A stretch of DNA of 33,955 nucleotides from Nostoc sp. UCD121 (GTDB taxonomy: Bacteria > Cyanobacteriota > Cyanobacteriia > Cyanobacteriales > Nostocaceae), in contig NZ_JACKZS010000071.1 of the NCBI RefSeq assembly GCF_014222285.1, positions 1 through 33,955 on the forward strand, given 5' to 3'. The translations under genes were made by a program, and so were the position numbers. Below, piece after piece: positions 17,064 through 24,009 of this stretch (position 1 is the stretch's first letter; each line of letters opens with the position of its first letter). The notes beneath the pieces were generated by a model. The model did not search any database. It saw only the letters and a program-made list of their open reading frames with translations, and had not been told where the DNA came from.

Positions 17064-17294
17064 ATGCAAAAAATCGTATCCGATCCAAAAATAATGATGG
17101 GTAAACCTGTCATTTCAGGAACTTGTATTACAGTTGAATTAATTTTTGAAAAACTTGCTGCGGGTGAAACATCTGAGCAAATACTCGAAGCGCATCCACG
17201 ACTTACCGATGAAGGAATTAAAGCAGCTTTGGCATTTGCGGCTCAAGCTTTGCGGTATGATGTCATTTATCCAACGATTGAGAAAGCTTCTTGA
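17064..17294 (+). CDS. DUF433 family antitoxin-like protein
   Basis: A 76-residue DUF433 protein: the core KIMMGKPVISGTCITVELIF is followed by the helical ETSEQILEAHPRLTDEGIKAAL, a winged-helix-like fold. In cyanobacteria DUF433 genes usually precede a DUF5615 PIN-like gene and are taken as the antitoxin. The same order holds here: the TGA stop overlaps the TTG start of the next gene (TTGA at 17291-17294). It is intact and of normal length, while the toxin is broken. Confidence 0.88.
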   Translation: MQKIVSDPKIMMGKPVISGTCITVELIFEKLAAGETSEQILEAHPRLTDEGIKAALAFAAQALRYDVIYPTIEKAS

Positions 17295-17644
17295 AGTTTT
17301 TAGGGGACGAAAATTTAGATTGGCAAATCGTTGAACGTCTGCGGTTGGATGGTCACTAAGTTTTGTATGTTGTGGAAATTGAACCAGGACTTCCTGACGA
17401 TGAAGTTTTGAACTTGGCTAATAATGAAGGTGCAATTTTATTGACATCAGATAAAGATTTTGGTGAATTAGTTTTCCGTTTGCGTCGAATTGCAGCAGGT
17501 GTGGTGTTAATTCGGTTATTCGGATTATTTCCAAATGATAAGGCAGAAATTATTACCAATGCCATTAATCAACATGCAGATGAATTATTACGAGCTTTTA
17601 CTGTTATTTCATCTAAAAGTATTCGCATTCGTAAAATAACGTGA
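17291..17644 (+). pseudogene. DUF5615 PIN-like toxin, nonsense mutation at codon 23
   Basis: Read from TTG at 17291 the frame gives MKFLGDENLDWQIVERL, then LRLDGH, a TAA stop at 17357-17359, and continues VLYVVEIEPGLPDDEVLN to a normal end at 17644. The acidic residues of the PIN-like core are present on both sides (GDEN; LTSDKDFGELVFR). Family members have a polar residue, often Glu or Asp, between GH and VLYV, so GAA to TAA is the simplest explanation. The full frame would be 117 residues, the normal length. A TTG at 17363 could restart translation but would lose the GDEN motif. Sequencing error is the alternative. Confidence 0.8.
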
Positions 17645-17692
17645 ATTTTAGATGCGATCGCAGATGCAATGAAGAGTGCAAGCCGTTAAAAT

Positions 17693-17724
17693 GCGATCGC
17701 GCCTTGTGTTCTGGTAAGTGATAG
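17693..17724 (+). pseudogene. Copy of the 3' end of a STAND/WD40 gene
   Basis: 26 of 32 bases match the end of the 1721-codon gene (16975-17006), including the stop. Translation gives CDRALCSGK-stop against SDRALCSNR-stop. The preceding codons read KPLK, still alignable with KVTK. It lies just after the DUF5615 pseudogene, so the DUF433/DUF5615 module is flanked by two copies of the gene tail. Either a second STAND gene was deleted here or the module was inserted with a duplication of the tail. Confidence 0.5.
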
Positions 17725-17790
17725 TATATCTTATTATCGAATTTACTTTTGCCTTGTTATACTAATGTGTTTGGTGGTTCAGTTTAATAG

Positions 17791-18195
17791 CTATTGAGGT
17801 GAAACGAGCCTAACGTTGGGAAAGTAGGTGCGATAGCGATTAACATCGCGGGTAATGAGAAGCAAATTAGCAGTGCTAGCATGGGCACCAATGTAGAAAT
17901 CAGGCAATGGGGAAGTTCTTGCGCCACCACGACGACGGTAGTTAAGAAAACTTTGACCTGCTAGGAATGCTGCATCCCAAGGTAAAGACAGACGTTGAAA
18001 TATATCTTCTGGCAATGCATTGATGAGTTCTTGTTCACTGGGAAAGCCTATGGCAATCTCAGCTTAGATGATGGGATTTATGGCAAGTTGGTCTTGACGA
18101 GCATAGGTTGTCAGTTGAAGGGCTGACCAATCAAACCAGTTGCGATCGTTGGTAAGAATGTCGAGGATAACGTTGCTGTCTACTAAGACTGTCAT
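17791..18195 (-). pseudogene. vapC: VapC-type PIN toxin, nonsense mutation at codon 44
   Basis: From the ATG at 18195 the frame reads MTVLVDSNVILDILTND (Asp6 is the first PIN acid), runs to LAINPII, hits TAA (plus-strand 18064-18066) and continues AEIAIGFPSEQELINALPED to the end. The second acid (Glu46, in AE) and the late GARTSPLPDFYIGAHAS and LLITRD motifs lie after the stop. Relatives have Tyr or Cys before AE, so TAT/TAC to TAA is likely. The whole frame would be 134 residues, normal for VapC ribonucleases. The start overlaps the antitoxin stop by 4 bases (ATGA). Without readthrough no PIN active site can form. Confidence 0.85.
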
Positions 18196-18443
18196 GGATT
18201 GTCATCGCTACGGGTGAGGGTCATGATTTGGTCGGTGGTGAGGTTTCCAGCAGCGCAACCCCGCATGATATCAATCCAGGTTGAGATTTTATCGGTAGGT
18301 TGTATTTTTTTGAGGTAGAGGCGATCGCCTTCGATTTCAAACGCTAATTCTACGTCAGGAGAAATGTTTAGCACTTCTCGGATTTCAAGAGGGATGCTAA
18401 TCTGACCATCAGGTGTAATTCGCATAGTGTGTTTGTTGTTCAA
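18192..18443 (-). CDS. vapB: AbrB/MazE-type antitoxin (VapB-like)
   Basis: A protein of 77-83 residues with the swapped-hairpin AbrB DNA-binding domain: MRITPDGQISIPLEIREVLN, then a strand-rich VELAFEIEGDRLYLKK. The C-terminal part (ISTWIDIMRGCAAGNLTTDQIM) would wrap the PIN toxin. The ATG at 18425 is the conventional start, but a TTG at 18443 has AAGGA 11 bases upstream and is possible; I give the longer form. It overlaps vapC by 4 bases. It probably represses its own promoter. It appears intact although the toxin is interrupted. Confidence 0.85.
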   Translation of the reverse strand: MNNKHTMRITPDGQISIPLEIREVLNISPDVELAFEIEGDRLYLKKIQPTDKISTWIDIMRGCAAGNLTTDQIMTLTRSDDNP

Positions 18444-18543
18444 ACGTTCTTATGTCCTTATATTAATGTTGGTTGAAGTGTTTGGCTAATAGCTTTTTTG
18501 CTATTTCTATTTTCCATATTTTGCACTATTTTAGCTGTACATC

Positions 18544-18907
18544 TTGGTAGCATTGAGTGAAGTACCCGTCAGCAAGGGAGCGAGGGCGATGTATGCAAGC
18601 GTCACACAACCACTGACTTTTGAAGAGTTTCTTGCCTGGGACGATGGTTCAGGCAGAGCGTTTGAGCTATTGGATGGGATTCCCGTGCCATTATCAGAAC
18701 CAAATGCAAATCATGAGGATTTGATCCAGCGACTGTGTGCTTATTTAGAAAATCACTGCCAAGAAAAAGCCAACCATTACAATCTACCAACTTGAAGATG
18801 GAGAGTATTTACCCCCGAAGGTGTTTCGAGGGGAGGATCGAATTGATTCTAGATTGTTTCCGAACATTCCCTTAACGGCTGAACAGATTTTTGCAATGAG
18901 TCGCTGA
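18544..18907 (+). pseudogene. Uma2-family gene with internal deletion and frameshift
   Basis: The first part (ATG at 18589 or the TTG at 18544) encodes a Uma2 N-terminus: QPLTFEEFLAWDD, FELLDGIPVPLSEPNANHED, then NHCQEKAN. From about 18768 the coding sense continues one frame over with ITIYQLEDGEYLPPKVFRGE and ends LTAEQIFAMSR-stop at 18907, the normal Uma2 C-terminus. The central nuclease core (PDxxVE..K) is missing. The gene is dead; the 83-codon frame ending at 18795 is only its front half. Confidence 0.75.
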
Positions 18908-19117
18908 TTAGCAATGAAGAAATTTATTATAGTCGTCTTCTTACCACTAGTTTAATGCGCGATCGCTCTTATCATTGGCAAAGCGATCGCTGGCTTAACT
19001 CAATAGACTTTTTGCATGAGTTAAAGTCTCTGTGTTTGAAATAGAGTTACCTACAAGCTGCTTTTGAATAAATCTTGGTTTGCTCTAAACTCAGATCCAA
19101 CAGGCTTCCATTCTGTC
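18908..19117. other. Gene-free spacer with HIP1 sites
   Basis: About 210 bases between the Uma2 pseudogene and the HTH gene, with two GCGATCGC-type sites near 18960 and 18985. No gene or RNA recognised. Confidence 0.4.
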
Positions 19118-19444
19118 CTATAGCGATATAACAGTTTCAGCAGATTGCCCCGACGCATTACAAGGGCGAAGATGTAAGGTGATTTCCGTATCCAGCCGCT
19201 TGAGGAAAATGAGGAGTTTGCCCTCACTGAATCGTTGAAACTCTCCTTTCATCAAATGAGATACTTTTGGCTGGGGAATGCCAAGAAGTTCGCTGATTTC
19301 GCGCTGTTTCAGGTTGCGTTGAGAAAGGAGGCGCAGTACCTGAATCCCTATCTTTCCTCGCATAAAAAGTTCCGAAGCATCCTCTAAAACGAGATCAGCG
19401 AATACATTGCCACTGCTTTCTTCAAAAACGGGTTCCTGTGTCAT
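19118..19444 (-). CDS. XRE/HigA-type helix-turn-helix antitoxin
   Basis: A 108-residue protein whose helix-turn-helix is clear (LKQREISELLGIPQPKVSHL), followed by MKGEFQRFSEGKLLIFLKRL as in HigA/XRE antitoxins paired with RelE/HigB-type toxins. The N-terminal segment (SSGNVFADL, then EDASELFMRGKIGIQVLRLL) is also typical of that subgroup. In such operons the toxin gene comes first and overlaps the antitoxin start. Here only the toxin's last 26 codons remain (19441-19521). It may still bind DNA as a repressor. Confidence 0.85.
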   Translation of the reverse strand: MTQEPVFEESSGNVFADLVLEDASELFMRGKIGIQVLRLLSQRNLKQREISELLGIPQPKVSHLMKGEFQRFSEGKLLIFLKRLDTEITLHLRPCNASGQSAETVISL

Positions 19445-19533
19445 TGTTGTTTCTCCCTTACCACTACGTCCTTATAGCGTTGTTTAATCACGTCAACATC
19501 AGCCTGTGGGATTTTAATCCCCTACTTCGGGCT
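19441..19533 (-). pseudogene. Remnant of a HigB/RelE-type toxin C-terminus
   Basis: On the minus strand, directly upstream of the HTH gene, a frame reads GIKIPQADVDVIKQRYKDVV and ends REKQQ with a TGA overlapping the antitoxin ATG (ATGA at 19441-19444). The block G-I-K-x-P-Q-x-x-x-x-x-I-K-x-R is the usual end of phage-derived Gp49/HigB toxins that precede XRE antitoxins. Just upstream in frame is a TAG (19522-19524), and the rest of the toxin is not found. The right border is uncertain. Confidence 0.5.
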
Positions 19534-19587
19534 TTCGATTTTGTTTTAAGATGGAATCAGAAATCGGATACAGAAAAGGTTGCTTCT

Positions 19588-19860
19588 ATGCATTATCCCA
19601 ACCTCAGCCGCGAAGAAATTGCTCAACGTGGCGAAAAACTTTACCAGCAAAGTATCCATACCCGAGTCGAAACAGCAGGAAATATCGGCAAAATAATTGC
19701 AATCAATATCACTACAGGTGATTACGAAATAGATGACGATTTAATTGTGGCTTGTCATCGGCTGCAAGCCAAACAGCCAAACGCAATCATTTGGACAGAG
19801 CGAATTGGCTATGATGCTGTTTTTGCAGTCGGTGGTACGTTGGTTAGGACAGCACAGTGA
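19588..19860 (+). CDS. Conserved cyanobacterial protein paired with an aspartic protease gene
   Basis: A 90-residue protein: REEIAQRGEKLYQQ, HTRVETAGNIGKIIAINITT, GDYEIDDDL, then ERIGYDAVFAVGGT. I recognise this as a common small cyanobacterial protein that is usually encoded just before a clan AA aspartic protease gene; its function is not known to me. The ATG at 19588 has AAAAGG 8 bases upstream. The stop overlaps the GTG start of the protease frame (GTGA, 19857-19860). The layout resembles a two-gene toxin-antitoxin-like module, which is inference. Confidence 0.75.
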   Translation: MHYPNLSREEIAQRGEKLYQQSIHTRVETAGNIGKIIAINITTGDYEIDDDLIVACHRLQAKQPNAIIWTERIGYDAVFAVGGTLVRTAQ

Positions 19861-20226
19861 TACATGGAACAGTTGTTGGACTTCAGGCAGGTATAAGTAA
19901 TCACTATTTGTCCTTTGGGGCGTGCAGAAGTAGAAATTGAATGTGTTATCGATACAGGATTTGAAGGGTTTTTAACCTTGCCATCTACGGTAGTCACAGA
20001 ACTGGATTTGCCTTACGTTGCGCCAATCAAAGCGAATCTTGCGGACAATTCTCGGATCATAATCAATGTTCATCAAGCCACTATCTTGTGGAATCTCGCA
20101 GAACGCATCATCCCAGTTTTAGCGATGGGTCGTCGTCCCCTAATTGGCACAGCACTCCTGGAAGATTATCATCTCAGCATCGATTTTTGTGAGGGAGGGA
20201 CAGTGCTGCTAGATGATATTATGTAA
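19857..20226 (+). pseudogene. Clan AA (retropepsin-like) aspartic protease with a one-base frameshift
   Basis: Translation from GTG at 19857 gives MIHGTVVGLQAGIS, the usual N-terminus of cyanobacterial clan AA proteases. The remainder lies in another frame: ITICPLGRAEVEIECVIDTG (the DTG active site), FEGFLTLP, and near the end GTALLEDYHLSIDF. Removing one A at about 19899-19900 (AGTAATC to AGTATC) joins the two parts without loss. So the gene has a +1 frameshift near codon 15, or the base is a sequencing error. Without correction a TTG at 19915 could still give a protein containing DTG but lacking the first strand. The stop at 20226 touches the bidirectional terminator. Confidence 0.75.
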
Positions 20227-20272
20227 AAAAATCCCTATAACCTTCTATTAGCCAAGGTCTTAGGGATTTTTT
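20226..20272. terminator. Bidirectional terminator between protease and tRNA genes
   Basis: AAAAAATCCCTA (20226-20237) and TAGGGATTTTTT (20261-20272) form a perfect 12-bp stem with a 23-base loop. It ends in T6 on the plus strand and also on the minus strand, so it can stop both the protease transcript and the tRNA-Arg transcript. Confidence 0.85.
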
Positions 20273-20274
20273 GA

Positions 20275-20348
20275 CGGGACTGGTGCGGCTCGAACGCACG
20301 ACCTGACGCTTAGGAGGCGTCCGCTCTATCCAACTGAGCTACAACCCC
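20275..20348 (-). tRNA. tRNA-Arg (anticodon CCU)
   Basis: A 74-base cloverleaf. The acceptor arms GGGGTTG and CAGTCCC pair with two G-U wobbles. The D arm is GCTC...GAGC, the anticodon arm GACGC-CTCCTAA-GCGTC with anticodon CCT (20312-20314), and the T arm GTGCG-TTCGAGC-CGCAC. The discriminator is G, and CCA is not encoded. It reads AGG codons. It marks the right border of the decayed toxin-antitoxin cluster, though no copy of its 3' end was found inside the cluster. Confidence 0.95.
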
Positions 20349-20381
20349 AACTAGGAAGCATATATGATTATAGCAGTAGTT

Positions 20382-21479
20382 TTAGCGAGACTGCCAAACA
20401 TTATCCCAAGAGCCGCCCCCTACTTCTAAACCACAAAGAAAACTTTCTGCTTTTAGAATTATTTTAGATTTCCTTCCATTTAATTCTCGTAACTCTAAAT
20501 TTAACTTTCCTTGCATGGTGTCTCTGCAACAGTATCTTAAACCATCCTCTGTAGGCGCACGCAGAGGTGTACCAGGTAAATCTGTGGTTCCTGTCAATTC
20601 AATTTCATAATTAGAGTTAGTAGCTTTCATTTGCCATCTACCCCAAGGCTGAATTTCCCAATCTACTTGGGAATTCCAGGGAACGAATTCATAAAACTTG
20701 CCTTGATAGTGCAACCCAATCATCGCTACAGATTCCATCCACCACAGCACACCCCGCCGCCCACCGCCAGCAGTTAAGGCTAAGTCGGGTTCACCCTCAA
20801 AGCAATTACAATTTATCCAAAACCATTTTTGAGGAAAAGCACCACCCCAATTTTTCTCTCCATAAGCTGGGGCGTTGGTGAATTCGTAGATTTTGCCATT
20901 CCAGTCAATTTTTCCACTGGCAAAACCGTGAGCCATCAAAATCTGCCATCCAGGTTCAAAAATCTGCGAGAATGAGAGCCAGCCGGCGGTTGATTGCTGA
21001 ATGCTATTTTTATTACCCCAACCGTATACTGGTTGAATTTCATACTCCCAACGGCAATAATTATTGGTGGCGCGATCGCAAATAATTCCCTGATTCAAGG
21101 TTGCTGTAGCTTGATATCCCTCTTGAACATGATGCTCAAACTCTGCTGGTAGAAGGTACAGAGGAGCAATTTGCAAATCCGTTTTACCCCAATGACCTAA
21201 ACCTAAAACATCCCGGCTACCCCAAAATTTCTTCACATCAGGAAAAGTCCTGCATAAATACTCATCATCTGGGCCGAGGATTTGGGCTGCACCGCCACTG
21301 TGAGGTTTACCGCCGATGGGATCTTCGATGGAGTACATAAAGGCGAATGTTTGCCCAATTTCCGGTAACGTGACGCGGTAATACCAGCCTTCAAAGAAAC
21401 GGCGGCTACCGCCATCCCAGTGATAACCAGAATGGGGCGTTTGGGTTGATTGGAGGAGATTTAGAGGAATAGTTAACAT
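20382..21479 (-). CDS. Tocopherol cyclase
   Basis: A 365-residue homologue of Synechocystis Slr1737 and plant VTE1, which close the chromanol ring in tocopherol (vitamin E) synthesis and plastochromanol formation. The N-terminal signature PHSGYHWDGGSRRFFEGWYY is intact, followed by FAFMYSIEDP, and later EKNWGGAFPQKWFWINCNCF, a conserved tryptophan-rich core strand. No signal peptide is seen. It is divergently transcribed from the J-domain gene with only 33 bases between the starts, so the two must share a promoter region. The stop lies about 30 bases from the tRNA-Arg gene on the same strand. Confidence 0.93.
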   Translation of the reverse strand: MLTIPLNLLQSTQTPHSGYHWDGGSRRFFEGWYYRVTLPEIGQTFAFMYSIEDPIGGKPHSGGAAQILGPDDEYLCRTFPDVKKFWGSRDVLGLGHWGKTDLQIAPLYLLPAEFEHHVQEGYQATATLNQGIICDRATNNYCRWEYEIQPVYGWGNKNSIQQSTAGWLSFSQIFEPGWQILMAHGFASGKIDWNGKIYEFTNAPAYGEKNWGGAFPQKWFWINCNCFEGEPDLALTAGGGRRGVLWWMESVAMIGLHYQGKFYEFVPWNSQVDWEIQPWGRWQMKATNSNYEIELTGTTDLPGTPLRAPTEDGLRYCCRDTMQGKLNLELRELNGRKSKIILKAESFLCGLEVGGGSWDNVWQSR

Positions 21480-21512
21480 ATATCTATATAGTTAGTTGCC
21501 GATTTTTCCAGT

Positions 21513-22124
21513 ATGCGCGATCGCTCCGATATCAATCATGCTTATGAAATTCTTGGGCTAGAACCCGGTGCATCTCAAGCACAGGTGAAGCGAACTTACC
21601 GTAAACTGGTGAAAATTTGGCATCCCGATCGCTTTGTCGATCAAAAGCAAAAACAGGAAGCTGAGGAAAAAATCAAATTAATTAACGTAGCTTACAACAA
21701 GCTCAAATCAGAAAGTCCATCCGAGCCTCCCATTCCTGAAAATCCCTCTTCATCTTCGCCTAAAAATCCCACAAAAATATCTGTCAATCGTTGGGATGCA
21801 GAAGCTTTCTATACTTTAGGCGTAGAGAATGCCATGGGAGGAAGATATGAGGATGCGATCGCAGATTTTACCCATGCAATTCGTCTCAATCCTCACTATG
21901 TTGACGCATATAAATATCGTGGGCTAGTTTGCTCTCAACTGGGATACGAATATAGAGCCGCTTCCGATTTAAATAAAGCTGCACAAATAGAACAAGAGTT
22001 AAAAAATCCGGGTGCTGTACGGGAAGTGCGATCGCCTAGATATGTATCAAAGCCCAGATCTCTGTTAGAAAGATTTTGTCAGGGGATTAAAAAGATATTG
22101 CGGCTAAATCGACGTTGGAAATGA
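21513..22124 (+). CDS. J-domain (DnaJ-like) protein with TPR repeats
   Basis: A 203-residue protein. Residues 8-68 form a J-domain with YEILGLEPGASQAQVKRTYR and the HPD motif (37-39, WHPDRF), needed to stimulate Hsp70 (DnaK) ATPase. A Pro/Ser-rich linker (SPSEPPIPENPSSSSP) follows, then two TPR motifs (AEAFYTLGVENAMGGRYEDA; AYKYRGLVCSQLGYEYRAA). The tail is strongly basic. It lacks the G/F region and zinc fingers of DnaJ and so is a class C co-chaperone that likely targets DnaK to a partner bound by the TPR. It is divergent from the tocopherol cyclase gene. Confidence 0.9.
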   Translation: MRDRSDINHAYEILGLEPGASQAQVKRTYRKLVKIWHPDRFVDQKQKQEAEEKIKLINVAYNKLKSESPSEPPIPENPSSSSPKNPTKISVNRWDAEAFYTLGVENAMGGRYEDAIADFTHAIRLNPHYVDAYKYRGLVCSQLGYEYRAASDLNKAAQIEQELKNPGAVREVRSPRYVSKPRSLLERFCQGIKKILRLNRRWK

Positions 22125-22651
22125 TAGATGATTTCAGTAAATTACTAGATTTCTCATCTTGAAGAAGAATTCAGAAGTCAGAATGGGCTAAACCTTAGCT
22201 ATCCGCTAACAGAATTGAATTCTGTTAGATGGTTACGGAGCTTGTCGAAGTATTGGGTAATGAAATTGGTTTAAAACCTTTCCCTGGTAGTCACTGAGCT
22301 TTGCTGAAATGTGGGCGAAATAAAATTAAAGTATTAATCAAAAAGTTAATACTTCATCCCTTCATGGGTAGAGTCTTCTAAATTCTGAATTCTAACTCCT
22401 GGTATCAATCCATCACCTGACAGTTTAATAACATCCATCTTTGGGATACTCTTTCTCTAGATTAAGTATTAACTTCCTATAGATAGAGCCACTTCTCCGA
22501 TCTCAGAGGTTATTCTGGCATTAACCAACAGTTGGGTAACAAATAAAACTCAATATTTATCAGCAACATAGATTTTTAAACTCATTAAAACCTCTTGTTC
22601 TTACAAAGCTTTAGTTTGTCAATATCATATCGAGGAGTGAAATCAATAGTT
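22125..22651. other. Repeat-bearing intergenic region
   Basis: About 527 bases. It holds GGAGCTTGTCGAAGTATTGG (about 22237-22256), a relative of the GAGCGAAGTCGAAGTATT repeat near 9000. At 22329-22354 an AT-rich hairpin AAGTATTAA/TTAATACTT has an 8-base loop. The upstream signals of the next gene, including GAGGAG at about 22631-22636, lie at the right end. No further gene recognised. Confidence 0.5.
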
Positions 22652-23404
22652 ATGTCTATTCCCAATGAACGCGAAAGCCAAAATAGTGAAGTTAGGCAAG
22701 AATCTTACACTGATACTAATGGTAATATTCACACTGACTTGACGCGAACTACAGAAACAGTCAAGAACACCACAGCTAATCCCAACTCTTACACTAACGG
22801 TTACGTACAAGGTCGAAATACTGAGCGTAGCTACCAGCAAGCTGATTTAGCCGAGCGTGACAATGAAAATGCTAGCCGTGGTTTGCTGTTAGGTATTATT
22901 GTTACTTCTCTAGTCAGTTTGATTGTAGGTGGGGTCTGGTACTTCAACCAACGTAATAACGCTGCGGTTGACACTACTGTGCCGGTCGTGGTTCCTGTAC
23001 CGAGTAATAGTAGTTCAACTCCTCAACCACAAACGAAGATAATCGAAAGAATTAGAGAAGTACCTGTTCCTGTCCCTGTTCCACAACAGCAGGTTACACC
23101 TCAATCTGCACCTCGCCAACCGGATATTAACATTACTATTCCACCCCAGCAGTCTGCGGCAGAAAAAGCACCTTCTGTAACTCAGCCAGCCCCGAAAGCT
23201 ACACAAAGTCCAGCGACGAGTCCAACTACTAATACTCCTACTTCGCAGAATGAGGGTGGTACTTCTACTAATACCACCACTCCAGGTACAAAAGTTGATA
23301 CCCCTAAAACCACTTCACCTCAAGGAGTAGACCAGTCAAACAGTACATCTAATAATGGTTCTTCTACCGCAAATGATACTACAACAGGCGGTTCTGCTCA
23401 ATAA
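22652..23404 (+). CDS. Membrane-anchored low-complexity protein of unknown function
   Basis: A 250-residue protein. Residues 1-75 are polar, rich in Asn, Thr and Glu. A membrane helix (77-98, GLLLGIIVTSLVSLIVGGVW) follows, then a Pro/Val segment with EVPVPVPVPQQQ and a long Ser/Thr/Asn/Gln-rich tail ending TTGGSAQ. No catalytic motif is visible. The lack of a cleavage site and the distribution of charges suggest a single-pass protein whose tail may lie outside the cytoplasm. I use the ATG at 22652 with GAGGAG about 15 bases upstream. A strong hairpin terminator follows. Family not recognised. Confidence 0.7.
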   Translation: MSIPNERESQNSEVRQESYTDTNGNIHTDLTRTTETVKNTTANPNSYTNGYVQGRNTERSYQQADLAERDNENASRGLLLGIIVTSLVSLIVGGVWYFNQRNNAAVDTTVPVVVPVPSNSSSTPQPQTKIIERIREVPVPVPVPQQQVTPQSAPRQPDINITIPPQQSAAEKAPSVTQPAPKATQSPATSPTTNTPTSQNEGGTSTNTTTPGTKVDTPKTTSPQGVDQSNSTSNNGSSTANDTTTGGSAQ

Positions 23405-23422
23405 TGGCTTCTGAACTTCTAG

Positions 23423-23468
23423 CCCACTTGATAATGTTGGCATTAACGCCAACATCTAATCAAGTGGG
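23423..23468 (+). terminator. Terminator of the low-complexity protein gene
   Basis: Nested stems CCCACTTGAT/ATCAAGTGGG and TGTTGGC/GCCAACA stand 19 bases after the stop and are followed by AATATTTTT. The outer 10 bp and inner 7 bp make it unusually stable for this AT-rich setting. Confidence 0.8.
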
Positions 23469-23998
23469 AATATTTTTAAGAAAGATTTCGGAATTGTTGC
23501 GATAAATTAATGGTATTCAAGTTTGGTAAACGTATCTTGTAGCTAAACAAACACGATGCTAGATTAAGAGCAGGGTACAAACAGGTTAAAAGTTAAGAAA
23601 AACTTTCAAGTTAGAGCCTGTACCTCCTGCTCTAATTTTCTTGCGATCGCTCTGAAGTTGTAACATCCATTGAATGTGTTTTGGTTTAAGTTCAATGAGT
23701 TCTTTTGGAGGTTTGAAAACGCACTGCCAGAAAATGCCTGCCTAGTTAGAATGTTAGGATGTGCAATTCTGAGTATAGCGATCGCAAATATTGTCCACCT
23801 TAGTTGAGTTACTTACTTCTGAATTCTCTAATCTTCAAGAAACCGCCCCAAGCTGCTGATATTTATCCATCGTAGCTTCCGGCGGTTTCTGCTTTGAGTG
23901 TTATGCATTTTTGTCCTTTGTCATTTGTCCTTTGTTATTTATCTCTTTTTTTAGGCGAGGGTTATTTAGACCAATGACCAATGACTAATGACTAATGA
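23469..23998. other. Gene-free region with hairpin and two STRR tracts
   Basis: About 530 bases. A large inverted repeat has arms at 23838-23854 (AGAAACCGCC..AAGCT) and 23874-23890, 15 of 17 bases paired, with a 19-base loop. Heptamer tracts occur at 23910-23944 (TTTGTCC-like, five units) and 23971-24009 (CCAATGA/CTAATGA, five units). No gene recognised. Confidence 0.6.
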
Positions 23999-24009
23999 CT
24001 AATGACTAA
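23971..24009. repeat. Heptamer STRR overlapping a gene 3' end
   Basis: Two CCAATGA and three CTAATGA units, then CTAAC. It is the reverse complement of the TTAGTCA tract in the petC-petA spacer. The right end overlaps the phosphoesterase gene, so that gene's last codons and its TAG stop are made from repeat units. Confidence 0.85.

Noticed and set aside
20226..20348. tRNA-Arg as attachment site of an integrated island
   Set aside because: No integrase gene and no copy of the tRNA 3' end was found in the adjacent decayed cluster.
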